Source of the DNA: Branchiostoma floridae
Lineage: Eukaryota; Chordata; Leptocardii; Amphioxiformes; Branchiostomatidae
Length of the DNA: 64,000 nucleotides
NCBI RefSeq assembly: GCF_000003815.2
Contig: NC_049997.1
Location: 9,975,860 to 10,039,859 of the forward strand
Direction of reading: 5' to 3'
A program made the translations under genes and the position numbers. The notes beneath the pieces were generated by a model that worked only from the letters and a program-made list of their open reading frames with translations, was not told the origin of the DNA and made no database searches. This document shows, one piece after another, positions 1 through 10,941 of the stretch. Position 1 is the first letter of the stretch; the number at the start of each line of letters is the position of its first letter.

Positions 1-236
1 TTGTCCTTTGAAGACAGTCAGTGGTTGACCTGAATATTTCGATACATAGGAGATTGGGAGTCCAGAGCACCAACTCTGCTCCTACATGTACATGTATATT
101 ATAATAGGTCTTGTATCGCTGCGTCATGCAAACTTCAACCTTGTCAGTATCTCTCTATGACTGCCTAACTACAAGAGAAGTGTGATGTCCTTGTCTCCAT
201 TATATCTAACCATGAATATTTTTTTTCTGGAAATAG

Positions 237-596
237 AACAACATGCCAGGATCAAGGTGACAGCAACAGATGTTCAGCTTGAAGACAGCTGTAAGTTGGA
301 CAAAGGCTCTGCTGTTAGGCAGTTGTTTAAGTATCTTGTGGAAAATTCTGAGCTCCTGCACCCCATCATGAAATACCTAAACAGCTTTTTTGTCCAAGTA
401 AGACACATATCGTATGGATCCATTGAGTTTGAATGCATCTGCTTAACATCAGAGTCTGCATTCCGCTTGCAAGAAGAATACAATGGCCAAAAGCTTCAAG
501 CCCAGTTTCAGAGGGTGATTTCAAGCCTTACCATCTTGACAGAATTTGGCATCAAGTCCATTTCCTTGGATGTACAGCTCAGATTTGCAGATGAAG
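237..596 (+). CDS. Internal exon A of the DED-ankyrin gene: globular domain, TRADD-N-like (tentative)
   Basis: The exon runs from an AG acceptor at 235-236, after a T-rich stretch, to a GT donor at 597-598. It encodes about 120 aa. Both boundaries are phase 1, which matches every later exon. The second half has the pattern GSIEFECICLTSESAFRLQ, then a short EEYNGQKL turn and LLTEFG/SLDVQL-like beta-strand ends. I associate this layout with the N-terminal domain of TRADD-like adaptor proteins and with similar modules in amphioxus immune proteins, but only from general resemblance. It lies upstream of a death effector domain and ankyrin repeats, which fits an adaptor-type role. No starting Met with good context is visible before it, so the true 5' exons are probably outside the window. 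Confidence 0.6.
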
Positions 597-1108
597 GTAT
601 GATGTCATCAGCATTACATATTAAAAGACTGACACAATTAATGAGCTGGTGTATTCTGGTTGAGCTAATAGTTTCTGTCAATTCTTACAATTATTTTCAA
701 TGGCATGATTTATGACATTAGATGAACTTCAGTTGTCCCTACTGTGAAAAGTAGGGAGGTGGCCTTGCTGTGAAACGTTGCTCGATCATCAGCTTCTTTT
801 CCTTTTCACATATTGCCTATATGACAACTGAAATCAATACTCTACAACATACTCAAATGCTTTGTGCAATTTCAAAAGTTTCAATTGCCATTTTACAGCA
901 TAAACCCATTGACAAATAACATTACTTAGATAATTGAATCAGCTTTTAAGAGAATGTTGTTACAGTAAATACATATGATTCAGCCAGTCGAAAGTCTTTG
1001 AATCAACAAAAAGTATCAACAGTATTCTCACTTTTTTATACAGCTCTACCATGTAGAATCTTGATATCTAAACTTATACCTTCTACATTTGATGTTGAAA
1101 TTAAAAAG

Positions 1109-1279
1109 GACCAAGGCTACATCAGCTGCAAATTGACACCAGCAGCAATATGCTGGATGATCTTCATCTTGATGACAAGCATCTGCGGAACTCTCCTGAA
1201 GAACAACACAACCAGGAAATAGCAACACCTGCACAGGCAGAGGACACTGTAACCAACCTTGGCAAACTACAAATAGAAG
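1109..1279 (+). CDS. Internal exon B of the DED-ankyrin gene: acidic linker
   Basis: The frame encodes about 57 aa rich in Asp, Glu, Asn and Gln (for example NMLDDLHLDDKHLRN and NSPEEQHNQEIATPAQ). It ends at a GT donor at 1280-1281 in phase 1. The frame is closed by a stop at 1102-1104. The only AG downstream of that stop giving a phase-1 entry is at 1107-1108, so I placed the start there; its polypyrimidine tract is poor and the 5' boundary is the weakest of the gene. No domain is recognised. It is probably a flexible, unstructured spacer between exon A and the death effector domain. Confidence 0.45.
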
Positions 1280-1644
1280 GTAAATGGAAAAGCGAGTATC
1301 AGGCTATGGCTAACATATGCTGAATGCATTAAGTTAAAGTATAAAAATGAATTAACCCGGCACCTATAAATACATGTATGTATGAATTTCGTAAATTTCA
1401 AAACCTTTCTGAAGATGTTTTTTCATAGCATTGATTGTTTTGAGATATAACGTCTGCAGATTCTACCTTCATGTCATAATGTTACACACTTTTCAGTTGG
1501 AGCATGTAAGCATTCTTGGCATTGGTGAACAGTCTTCTACTAAAGGTGTTTTCTAAAATGACATTTCCTTCAAACTTACCAACATAAGTTGACATTCATT
1601 TCCTTGTACTTTTAATGATGATAATGTATTTCTACATCTCCCAG

Positions 1645-1821
1645 ATGAAACTGCAGAAGCATCACCTGAACTGAGTGCTGCCATCCAACCCACTGCTGAT
1701 CAACTGACCACTGTTTTCCCTACCAGCTGCCCACCATCCACTTCTGCCTCATCGACTGAAAACATCTGCACTGCTGAACAATATACATTTCAACCTCGAT
1801 CAACTGAGTCAAGAACTACAT
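1645..1821 (+). CDS. Internal exon C of the DED-ankyrin gene: Ser/Thr/Pro-rich linker
   Basis: A clean acceptor (tctcccag, ending 1644) and a consensus-like donor (gtgagc from 1822) bound 59 codons with phase-1 entry and phase-1 exit. The protein is low-complexity and rich in Ser, Thr, Pro and Ala (segments such as SCPPSTSASSTENIC and PRSTESRTT), so it is likely a flexible and possibly phosphorylated linker. The next intron (1822-4082) holds a hAT-type repeat and a large foldback element, which explains its length. An exon of this composition could only be confirmed by transcript data, but the boundaries and phase agree well. Confidence 0.55.
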
Positions 1822-1832
1822 GTGAGCAAAAG

Positions 1833-2648
1833 GTTTATTGTTAAGCATTATGAGCCATTTTAATTCACCGTTAATCGTTACCGACCCGCTCTAATTCCAC
1901 GTTAAGCGTTATCGGTATATTCTTCGTGAAGCGTTATTGGTCGTTTTAATTCAACGTTAATCATTATTTGTTATCCCGAATTCACCGTTAAGCGTTACCA
2001 AGAAATACTTCGTAAACCGTTATACCCACGAAGTCAAATGCCAGATAGAACCCCTGAAAATGCAGGAAATGTCGTTTCAATGGGTCCAGATTTCAAAATT
2101 TCTCCGAGCCTCCCGGCCTTCGGCTCTGGACATGGTCAAATGGCTCTGGGGGTGGAGGTCAAAGCTATAACGATGTGTAATTTGATGAAAATCAAAGCTT
2201 AGTCGGTCGGCAAAAGTTGCCGAAAAATGCAGGAAATAGCATTTAAGAGGGTCTTGATTTTAAAATTTTCCCGGGGGAGCCCCGGACCCCCCTGGGATGC
2301 GTCGCGCCTTCGGCGCTCCATGTGCTGAATAGTTCAATACCCCCATAAGAAATTTGCTGCCGCCGTCTCTGTGGCGGGCCGGGAACTCCGTCAATTGCTC
2401 CTGTCATTCCTCCGGGTTCTGGGCACCTTTTGCTTCTCACAATGTCATTAGTCGGATATTTTCACCCATTGATATAACTACTCTAGCGTTGTATGAATAG
2501 GAATGCACGTCAATGTTACTGTTATGCTTTGTAACTCCTTCTGAATTTACCGTTAAGCGTTACCAGGCCTCCTGAATTTACCGTTAAGCGTTACCGGGCC
2601 TCCTGAATTCACCATTAAGTGTTACCAACATCCCCCCATGCAGACCCT
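1833..2648. mobile_element. hAT-type non-autonomous element, left end missing
   Basis: It carries several copies of the subterminal motif CCGTTAAGCGTTACC at both sides (about 1870-1990 and 2548-2630) and ends with CATGCAGACCCT. It is clearly the same family as the complete copy at 45828-47050, sharing the motifs ATGCGTCGCGCCTTCGGCG and CTGTCATTCCTCCGGG in the middle. The matching left terminal repeat and a target duplication are absent here. Small open frames inside are not conserved as proteins between the two copies. Confidence 0.75.
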
Positions 2649-2905
2649 CATGTTGCCTACTGGCATTTTTCATGTGCCCCAGGCCTGTGGGAAAACCCCA
2701 GATATAACCTGAAAAACAAAACACAAATGTTTCTTCAGCATTTTGGTTAGTCCATCTACATCTGCTTTAATAGTAATCTTCCTCAGGGCAGTAAAGACTG
2801 GTTCTACTTCCCAATGCAGTTAGGAGTCTAAGATGCATTGAGAAGAATTCAGTCCAATACCACCCACCCCCATCACTGTGTACAGTAGTAGACAGAGAGC
2901 GGTCT

Positions 2906-3596
2906 GCCTAAATACCACAAACGACCACAAACGACTAGGAAATACCACAAACGACCACAAACGACTCTAAAATGCAGTGTATATGGGTCAAAGACCTTGT
3001 GTGGCGCTCTGGAGACATTGTTTACACATTTTTAAATTTAAAAAACGCAGCAAGTCCTGCGTATTCACCAATTATTTCGAGTTTGTCCGCTGGGTTCAAG
3101 ATCGCTCACGATGGCTGAGCGCACTGTCAATGAATGCTTGCTTGCATTTNNNNNNNNNNNNNNNNNNNNNNNNNNNNNNNNNNNNNNNNNNNNNNNNNNN
3201 NNNNNNNNNNNNNNNNNNNNNNNNNNNNNNNNNNNNNNNNNNNNNNNNNTGATAGAGTTGTGTCATGTTATCATCTATGAACCAAGAGCGAGCATAGTTT
3301 AATCGTCTCATCGGGGATGGAACCGTGGAAGGTATCGAGGACTTCCCCATGCAAACTCCTAGCACGGGCGATCCAACATGGCGGCAAAGAATCGCTTCAA
3401 TCTTGAAACTGGCGGACTAACTCGAAATAACTGGTGAATACGCAGGACTTGCTGTGTTTTTTAAATTCATAAATGTGTAAACAATGTCTCCAGAGCGCCA
3501 CACAAGGTCTTTGATCCATATACGCTGCATATTAGAGTCGTTTGTGGTCGTTTGTGGTATTTCCGAGTCGTTTGTGGTCGTTTGTGGTATTTAGGC
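2906..3596. mobile_element. Foldback element with about 190-bp inverted arms
   Basis: The arms 2906-3103 and about 3395-3596 are reverse complements. Each begins with GCCTAAATACC and two tandem copies of a TACCACAAACGACCACAAACGAC unit. The centre includes the assembly gap 3150-3249. Long arms with tandem repeats at the tips are typical of Foldback/MITE-type DNA transposons. It sits in the intron before the death effector exon. Confidence 0.8.
3150..3249. other. Assembly gap of 100 N
   Basis: A run of exactly 100 N, the usual length for a gap of unknown size. It falls in the centre of a foldback element, where long inverted arms would hinder assembly. Confidence 0.95.
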
Positions 3597-4082
3597 ACAC
3601 CCGACAGAGAGGACATTACACATGCAACTTGAAGTAACCTTTTACACAGACGCATGTAACACAAACAGTTGTTTATAGCATTGACTGATGAGCAGAAGGT
3701 GGCAAGATCCTGTGACTGATAAATGTACTTTCTCTGACGTACAGTGACAAAATATGAGCATTTGGGGTTGCTTCAATACCCTGAATAGTGCATTTAACTT
3801 AATTCAAGGGGATTTAATTTTGCAGTAGGGAAAAAATTGAGTTTTCGTGGTTGTCTTCAGTTTGCATTTACAGTTACTGTAGTACTGTTACAGTAGTAGA
3901 TCTTTTTTCAAGTCAGAGAGAAGGACATTAAACAGCTGTGCATCGAGAACAAAGAAATTAGATAGGTGTCTGACCAATAAATTCAACATAAATTTGGGTA
4001 GGAGTGCTGTCTGGAAAGGAATTTGCAGGAACGGAATGAGTCTTACTAACATAGGTTTGCTCTGCCTCTCTATTCTTCACAG
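3597..4082. other. Intron sequence before the death effector exon
   Basis: No coding signal. About 3799-3890 looks like a decayed copy of the TACTGTAAATGCA MITE family seen intact at 27466, 54997 and 62982. The stretch ends with the polypyrimidine tract and acceptor (ctattcttcacag) of the next exon. Confidence 0.5.
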
Positions 4083-4385
4083 TGGCCACTAACATGGAGT
4101 CAGAGGAGTCTGAATTGCAGCCAACAAACGATGACCTTCGCAACAAGCTATACATGAAGATTGACCATAGATTGTCTGGACATAAAAAAAGACAGTTGAA
4201 TCTTTTAACAGATGACTATCGTGTTGCTAGAGGGGAATTATATGCCGGGCCATATGAACTCTTAAAGATGTTGGAGGATGAAGGTAAAATTGGTGAGGGA
4301 GACCTTGGACTAATGAAAAAACTGCTGACACAAATTGATGAAGAGCAGCTGGCAGAAGAAGCTGAGTTAGTGGAGATGGAAGAGG
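4083..4385 (+). CDS. Death effector domain exon of the DED-ankyrin gene
   Basis: The exon has a strong acceptor (tattcttcacag, ending 4082) and a GT donor at 4386, and is phase 1 at both ends. It encodes 101 aa. After about 18 residues comes a six-helix pattern: LRNKLYMKIDHRLSG, then KKRQLNLLTDDY, YELLKMLEDEGKIGEGDL and LMKKLLTQIDEEQL. The spacing of hydrophobic residues, the 'L..LE..G.I...DL..L..LL..I' signature and the length fit the death effector domains of caspase-8, FADD and cFLIP. Such domains assemble by homotypic contacts in apoptosis and innate signalling. The C-terminal part (AEEAELVEMEE) is acidic. The classical RxDL charge triad near helix 6 is not clear. A CARD or other death-fold member is the main alternative. 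Confidence 0.7.
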
Positions 4386-4689
4386 GTATGTATACTATAT
4401 ATATTCTATATTCTATTACACAATGTTTCTCTTACATTGCAAGAGGTTGCAAGTTAGGCCCAATCTATACACAGTTTTTGCCGATATCTGTGGATGTGTC
4501 GGGAGGGATCTGGAACATTGGCCGCGGGACACCAGTGGCGCTTGCAGTCATAAACAGCTATATAGCCTAATGAGCACGCGTTGTATGCTAATGAGCCCTC
4601 CCGAAGTCGGGATATATCTACACGCGCGCGGAAGCTGTCGGGGAGCCCTGCTAAGCTATCGGGGACCCCTGCTAAGCTATCGTACGAAT

Positions 4690-5128
4690 GGTCCGGACTA
4701 GGGCTGGGTATCGGTACAGCGTACCGGTACAAAACCGGTTTTTCTTATTGGACCGGTCCAGAAAAACCGGACCTGAAAAAATTAGGTGGACCGGATGTTG
4801 GACCGATTAGAAAATTAACAGATCATTCTATCAGGCATTCACACGTTTTGACGCTTGCAGGTGGAAGAAAATAACAAGAGTGAAGTAGAGTAGAGTTTAT
4901 AGTCATTTCTACCAAGTTTTACAGTCAATCGTACAGGTGCAGTTAGCTTTGTATGATTTTAAAACGTCAGTGTAAGTCTAATACTCCACCAAACAGATTT
5001 CTTTGTAGTGAAATAGAGTCATACTGCATCAGGTCCAGGTTCAGGTCCGGACCTGGACCTAATCCTCTGGACCTGAACCGGACCTGGACCTGAATTTTAT
5101 GTACCGGTACCCAGCCCTAGTCCGGACC
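4690..5128. mobile_element. MITE with GGTCCGGACTAGGGCTGGGTA termini
   Basis: Left end 4690-4717 and right end 5101-5128 are inverted copies (core AGGGCTGGGTAYCGGTAC). The inside is rich in palindromic ACCGGT and AGGTCCGGACCT words, so it can fold over much of its length. It lies in the intron between the death effector exon and the ankyrin exon. I see no transposase frame. Confidence 0.8.
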
Positions 5129-5323
5129 CTTTGGGAGAAATTTTCCCGATATCTTTATGGCGTTATTGCAGTTCCATCTAGACGCTGAAAAAAAACTGTC
5201 GGCGAGAGGTAACGTTGGCTCGCCGATATCGAGAAAAACCGTGTCTAGATCGTGCCTTAGAGTAATTGCTACTTCCTGTATGTATCCTTTACAGCATTGG
5301 TCTGATTCCTTTATACCTTACAG

Positions 5324-8300
5324 TACATCAAGGTCACCCATACCAAGACTTGTGGGTAGCAGCACGGAGGGGCAACTGCTCTAAAGTAGAAGCACTCCTC
5401 TGCAAAGGTGCAGATGTCAACATGGCAAACAAGGTTGGCAGGACTCTACTGTGGACAGCAGCAAAGAACAACCACCTTTCTACAGTAGACATGCTCATCT
5501 GCAAAGGTGCAGATGTCAACATTGCAGACAAGAATGGCAGGACTCCACTGTTGGCAGTAATGCATCAGGGAACACATTTATTTCAGTCACCATTACAGAG
5601 GAGAAATATGGACAACCACCCTACAGTAGAGATGCTCCTCAGTAAGGGTGCAGATGTCAACATGGCAGACAAGAATGGTCAAACTCCACTGCTGATAGCA
5701 ACACAGAAGTGCCATCTCCCTACAGTAGAGATGCTCCTCAATAAGGGTGCAGATGTCAACATGGCAGACAGGGATGGCAGGACTCCATTGTGGATAGCAG
5801 CAAAGAACGGCCACCTCCCTACAGTAGAGATACTCCTCAGTAAGGGTGCAGATGTCAACAAGGCAGACAAGGATGGCAGGACTTCACTGTGGATAGCAGC
5901 ACAGGAGGGTCACCAAGAAACAGTAGAGATGCTCCTTGTTAAGGGTGCAAATGTCAACATGGCTGACAAATATGGTCAAACTCCACTTTGGTTAGCAGCA
6001 AAAAACAGTCACCTCCCTACAGTAGAGATACTCCTCCGCAAGGGTGCAGATGTCAACATGCCAGATTTGGATGTACAAACTCTGCTGTGGACAGCAGCAC
6101 AGCAGAGTCTTTCGCACACAGTTGAAGTGCTCATCACCAAGGGTGCAGATGTCAATATGGCAGACAAGGATGGCAGGACCCCACTGTGTATAGCAGCACA
6201 TCAGGGCCACCCCCCTACAGTAGAAATACTCCTCAACAAGGGTGCAGATGTCAACATGGCAGACAAGGATGGCAGGACTCCACTGTTTGCAGCAACACAG
6301 AAGAGAACACATCCATTTTTGTCACTTGACAACCTCCCTACAATAGAGATGCTCCTCAGTAAGGGTGCAGATGTCAACATGGCAGACAGGGATGGCAGGA
6401 CTCCACTGTTGGCAGCAATAGAGCAGAGAAAAGATTCATTTTCATTTTCAGGGAGAAAAATGGACAACCTCCCTATAGTAGAGTTGCTCCTCAGCAAGGG
6501 TGCAAATGTCAACATGGCAGACAGGGATGGCAGGACTCCATTGTGGATAGCAGCAAAGAACGGCCACCTCCCTACAGTAGAGATGCTCCTCAGTAAGGGT
6601 GCAGATGTCAACAAGGCAGGCAAGGATGGCAGGACTTCACTGTGGATAGCAGCACAGGAGGGTCACCAAGAAACAGTAGAGATGCTCCTTGTTAAGGGTG
6701 CAAATGTCAACATGGCTGACAAATATGGTCAAACTCCACTTTGGTTAGCAGCAAATAACAGTCACCTCCCTACAGTAGAGATACTCCTCCGCAAGGGCGC
6801 AGATGTCAATATGCCAGATTTGGATGTACAAACTCTGCTGTGGACAGCAGCACAGCAGAGTCTTCCGCACACAGTTGAGGTGCTCATCACCAAGGGTGCA
6901 GATGTCAATATGGCAGACAAGGATGGCAGGACCCCACTGTGTATAGCAGCACATCAGGGCCACCCCCCTACAGTAGAAATACTCCTCAACAAGGGTGCAG
7001 ATGTCAACATGGCAGACAAGGATGGCAGGACTCCACTGTTTGCAGCAACACAGAAGAGAACACATTCATTTTTGTCACTTGACAACCTCCCTACAATAGA
7101 GATGCTCCTCAGTAAGGGTGCAGATGTCAACATGACAGACAAGGATGGCAGGGCTCCTCTGTGGATAGCAGTACAGCAGTGCCACCTCCCTACAGTAGAG
7201 ATGCTCCTCAGTAAGGGTGCAGATGTCAACATGGCAGACAAGAATGGCAGGACTCCACTGTGGATAGCAGCACATCAGGGCCACCCCCCTACAGTAGAAA
7301 TACTCCTCAACAAGGGTGCAGATGTCTACATGGCAGACAAGGATGGCAGGACGCCGCTGTTTGCAGCAACACAGCAGAAAACACATCCATTTTTGTCACT
7401 TGAAAACGCCCCTACAATGGAGATGCTCCTCCGTACGGGTGCAGATGTCAACATGACAGACAAGGAAGGTAGGATACCACTGTGGATGGCACCACAGAAA
7501 GACCGCCTCCCTACAGTAGAGATGCTTCTCAGCAAGGGCGCAGATGTCAACATGACAGACAAGGAAGGCAGGGTACCACTGTGGATAGCAGCACAGCAGG
7601 GTCACCTCCCTACAGTAGAGATGCTCCTCAGTAAGGGTGCAGATGTCAACATGGCAGACAAGGACAGAAGGACTCCACTGTGGATAGCATCACAGAACAG
7701 CCACCTCCCTACAATTGAGACCCTCATCAGTAAGGGTGCAGATGTCAACATGGCAGACAATGATGGCAGGACTCCACTGTGGATAGCAGCACAAAAGGAC
7801 CACCTCCCTACAGTAGAGATGCTCCTCAGTAAGGGTGCAGATGTTAACATGGCAGACAAATATGCTCAAACTCCACTTTGGTCAGCAGCACAGCAGGGCC
7901 ACCACTTTACAATAGAGAAGTTCCCCAGGAAGGGAGCTGATGTCAACATGCCAGACAAGGAAGGCAGGACTCCACTGTGTATAGCAGCACAGCTGGGCCA
8001 CCTCCCTACAGTAGAGATGCTCCACAGTAAGGGTGCAGATGTCAACATGACAGACAAGGACGGCAGGACTCCACTGTGGATAGCAGTACAACAGCGCCAA
8101 CTCCCTACAGTAGAGAAGCTCCTCAGTAAGGGTGCAGATGTCAACATGGCAGACAAGGATGGCAGGACTCCACTGTGGACAGCAGTACAGCAGGGCCACA
8201 TCCCTACAGTAGAGATGCTCCTCAGTAAGGGTGCAGATGTCAACATGGCAGACAAGGATGGCAGGACTCCACTGTCGATAGCAGCACAGGAGGACCACAT

Positions 8301-10941
8301 CAGTACAGTAGAGATGCTCCTCAGTAAGGGTGCAGATGTGAACATGGCAGACAAGGATGGCAGGACGCCTCTGTGGATGGCAGCACAGCAGGACCACCTT
8401 TCTACAGTAGAGATGCTCCTCAGTAAGGGTGCAGATGTCAACATGGCAGACAAGAATGGCAGGACTCCACTGTGGATAGCAGCACAGCGGGGCCACCTCT
8501 CTACAGTAGAGATGCTCCATGGTAATGGTGCAGATGTCAAGATAGCAGACAAATATGGTCAAACTCCACTTTGGTCAGCAGCAGAGCAGGGTCACCTCTC
8601 CACAGTAGAGATGCTCCTCAGCAAGGGTGCAAATGTCAACATGGCAGACAAGGATTGTAGAACTCCACTGTTAGTTGCTTTACAGCGGGAACACCTCTCT
8701 ACAGTAGAGATGCTGCTCAGTAATGGTGCAGATGTCAACATGGCAGACAAGGATGGCAGGACTCCACTGTGGATAGCAACACAGAAATGTCACCTCTCTC
8801 CAAAAGACATCTTCTTCCGTATGCATGCAGGCATCGACATGGCATACAGGCATGGCAGGACTCCAATGGAGATAGCAGCACAGAAATGTCACCTCTCTCC
8901 AGAAGAGATCTTCTTCCTTATGGATGCAGATGTCAACATGGCAGACAAGCAAGGCAGGACTCCACTGGAGATAGCACAGAAGGACCACCTCCGTACAGTA
9001 GAGATGCTCCTCAGCAAGGGAGCATATGTCAACATGGCAGACAAGGGCGGCAGGACTCCTCTGTGGATAGCAGCACAGCAGGGTCACCTCCCTACAGTAG
9101 AGATGCTCCTCAGTAAGGGTGCAGATGTCAACATGGCAGACAAGGACAGAAGGACTCCACTGTGGATAGCAGCACAGCAGGGTCACCTCCCTACAGTAGA
9201 GATGCTCCTCAGTAAGGGTGCAGATGTCAACATGGCAGACAAGGACAGAAGGACTCCACTGTGGATAGCAGCACAGCAGGGTCACCTCCCTACAGTAGAG
9301 ATGCTCCTCAGTAAGGGTGCAGATGTCAACATGGCAGACAAGGACAGAAGGACTCCACTGTGGATAGCTGCACAGAGCAGCCACCTCTCTACAATGGAGA
9401 CCCTCATCAGTAAGGGTGCAGATATCAACATGGCAGACAAGGATGGCAGGACTCCACTGTGGATAGCAGCACAAAAGGACCACCTCCCTACAGTAGAGAT
9501 GCTCCTCAGTAAGGGTGCAGATGTTAACATGGCTGACAAATATGCTCAAACTCCACTTTGGTCAGCAGCACAGCAGGGCCACCACTTTACAATAGAGAAG
9601 CTCCTCAGGAAGGGTGCAGATGTCAACATGCCAGACAAGGAAGGCAGGACTCCACTGTGTATAGCAGCACAGCTGGGCCACCTCCCTACAGTAGAGATGC
9701 TCCTCAGTAAGGGTGCAGATGTCAACATGGCAGACAAGTATGGCAGGACTCCACTGTGGACAGCAGTGCAGGAGGGCCACCTGCCTACAGTAGAGATGCT
9801 CCTCAGTAAGGGTGCAGATGTCAACATGGCAGACAACAATGGTGAAACTCCACTGTGGATAGCAGCACAGCAGTGCCACCTCCCTACAGTAGAGAAGCTC
9901 CTCAGGAAGGGTGCAGATGTCAACATGCCAGACAAGGAAGGCAGCACTCCACTGTGTATAGCAGCACAGCTGGGCCACCTCCCTACAGTAGAGATGCTCC
10001 TCAGTAAGGGTGCAGATGTCAACATGGCAGACAAGGATGGCAGGACTCCACTGTTGATAGCAGCACAGGAGGGCCACCTCCCCACAGTAGAGATGCTCCT
10101 CAGTAAGGGTGCAGATGTCAACATAGCACACAAGGATGGCAGGACTCCACTGTTAGTAGCACTACACCAGGACCACCTACCCACGATAGAGATGCTCCTC
10201 AATAAAGGTGCAGATGTCAACATGGCAGACAAGGAAGGCAGGACCCCACTGTTGGCAGTGATGCATCAGGGAACACATTCATTTTGGAGAAAAATGGACA
10301 ACCATCCTACAGTAGAGATGCTCCTCAGTAAAGGTGCAGATGTTAACATGGCAGACAAGGACAGCAGGACTCCACTGTGGATAGCAGCACAGGCGGGCCA
10401 CCTCCCTACAGTAGAGATGCTCGTCAGCAAAGGTGCAGGCATCAACATGGCAGACAAGGATGGTAAGACTCCACTGTGGATAGCAGCACAGAGCAGCCAC
10501 CTCCCTACAATGGAGACCCTCATCAGTAAGGGTGCAGATGTCAACATGGCAGACAAGGATGGCAGGACTCCACTGTGGATAGCAACACAGAACAGCCACC
10601 TTACAACAATAGTAGAGATTCTGGTCACTAAAGGTGCTGATGTCAATGTGACAGACAAGGATGGTAGGACACCACTGTGGACAGCAGCTCAGCAGGGTCT
10701 GCTTTCAAGAGTAGAGATGCTCCTAAGAAAGGGTGCAGATGTCAACATGGCAGACAAGGATGGCAGGACTCCACTGTGGATAGCAGCACAGCATGGCCTC
10801 ATCAGTACAGTTAAGATGTTGCTCAGAAATGGTGCAGATGCCAACATGGCAGACAAGGATGGCACAAGTCCAGCGGATGCAGCAAAAACCAAAGGTCACT
10901 CTACTGTTGAAGAGATACTCATCAAGCCCATCAATAAATAA
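5324..10941 (+). CDS. Terminal exon of the DED-ankyrin gene: 55 ankyrin repeats
   Basis: A single 5.6-kb exon begins after the acceptor ttatacctta-cag (AG at 5322-5323), which gives phase-1 entry as in the other exons. It ends at TAA (10939-10941). It encodes about 1,872 aa, made almost entirely of 33-residue ankyrin repeats. I count 55, with consensus DGRTPLWIAAQQGHLPTVEM and then LLSKGADVNMAD. Five repeats (3, 10, 11, 17, 20) and repeat 49 carry short insertions with Phe/Ser/Lys. Repeats 34-35 are the most diverged, and the last repeat is a capping half. Ankyrin stacks are protein-binding solenoids; with an upstream death effector domain this should be a cytoplasmic signalling or scaffold protein. 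Blocks of several repeats have been copied recently. The first open-frame codons before 5324 are intronic. The nearest AATAAA is at 11112. Confidence 0.9.
5767..7138 (+). repeat. 753-bp segmental duplication inside the ankyrin exon
   Basis: The block starting at 5767 recurs at an offset of 753 bp (from 6520) with only scattered differences, covering ankyrin repeats 5-10 and 12-17. Markers present in both copies are the odd repeat LDVQTLLWTAAQQSL and the insertion repeat with FLSLDNLPTIEM. A second, older block (repeats 23-26 and 40-43) is offset by 1,680 bp. Confidence 0.85.
9055..9350 (+). repeat. Near-perfect 99-bp tandem repeats within the ankyrin exon
   Basis: Three consecutive 33-aa repeats (numbers 37-39) are identical or nearly so at nucleotide level, with the signature KDRRTPLWIAAQQGHLPTV. 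This points to very recent slippage or unequal exchange, or to sequence homogenisation. Confidence 0.85.

Noticed and set aside
998..1222. A frame with a possible membrane helix (AICWMIFILMTSICGTLL)
   Set aside because: It overlaps exon B in another frame. The exon B frame has a phase-matched donor and linker-like content, while this one has none.
2243..2440. Minus-strand frame KRCPEPGGMTG and its relative at 46601-46840
   Set aside because: Both lie inside hAT-type elements. The shared words are transposon sequence and the frames diverge, so no protein is conserved.
5266..5323. Start of the ankyrin protein at 5266
   Set aside because: The codon is TTG and lies in the intron before a phase-matched acceptor at 5323.
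7866..8562. Long open frames on the minus strand across the ankyrin exon (up to 289 aa)
   Set aside because: They are shadows of the repeated plus-strand coding sequence. The 99-bp unit has no stop in the antisense frames, so length is not evidence of a gene.
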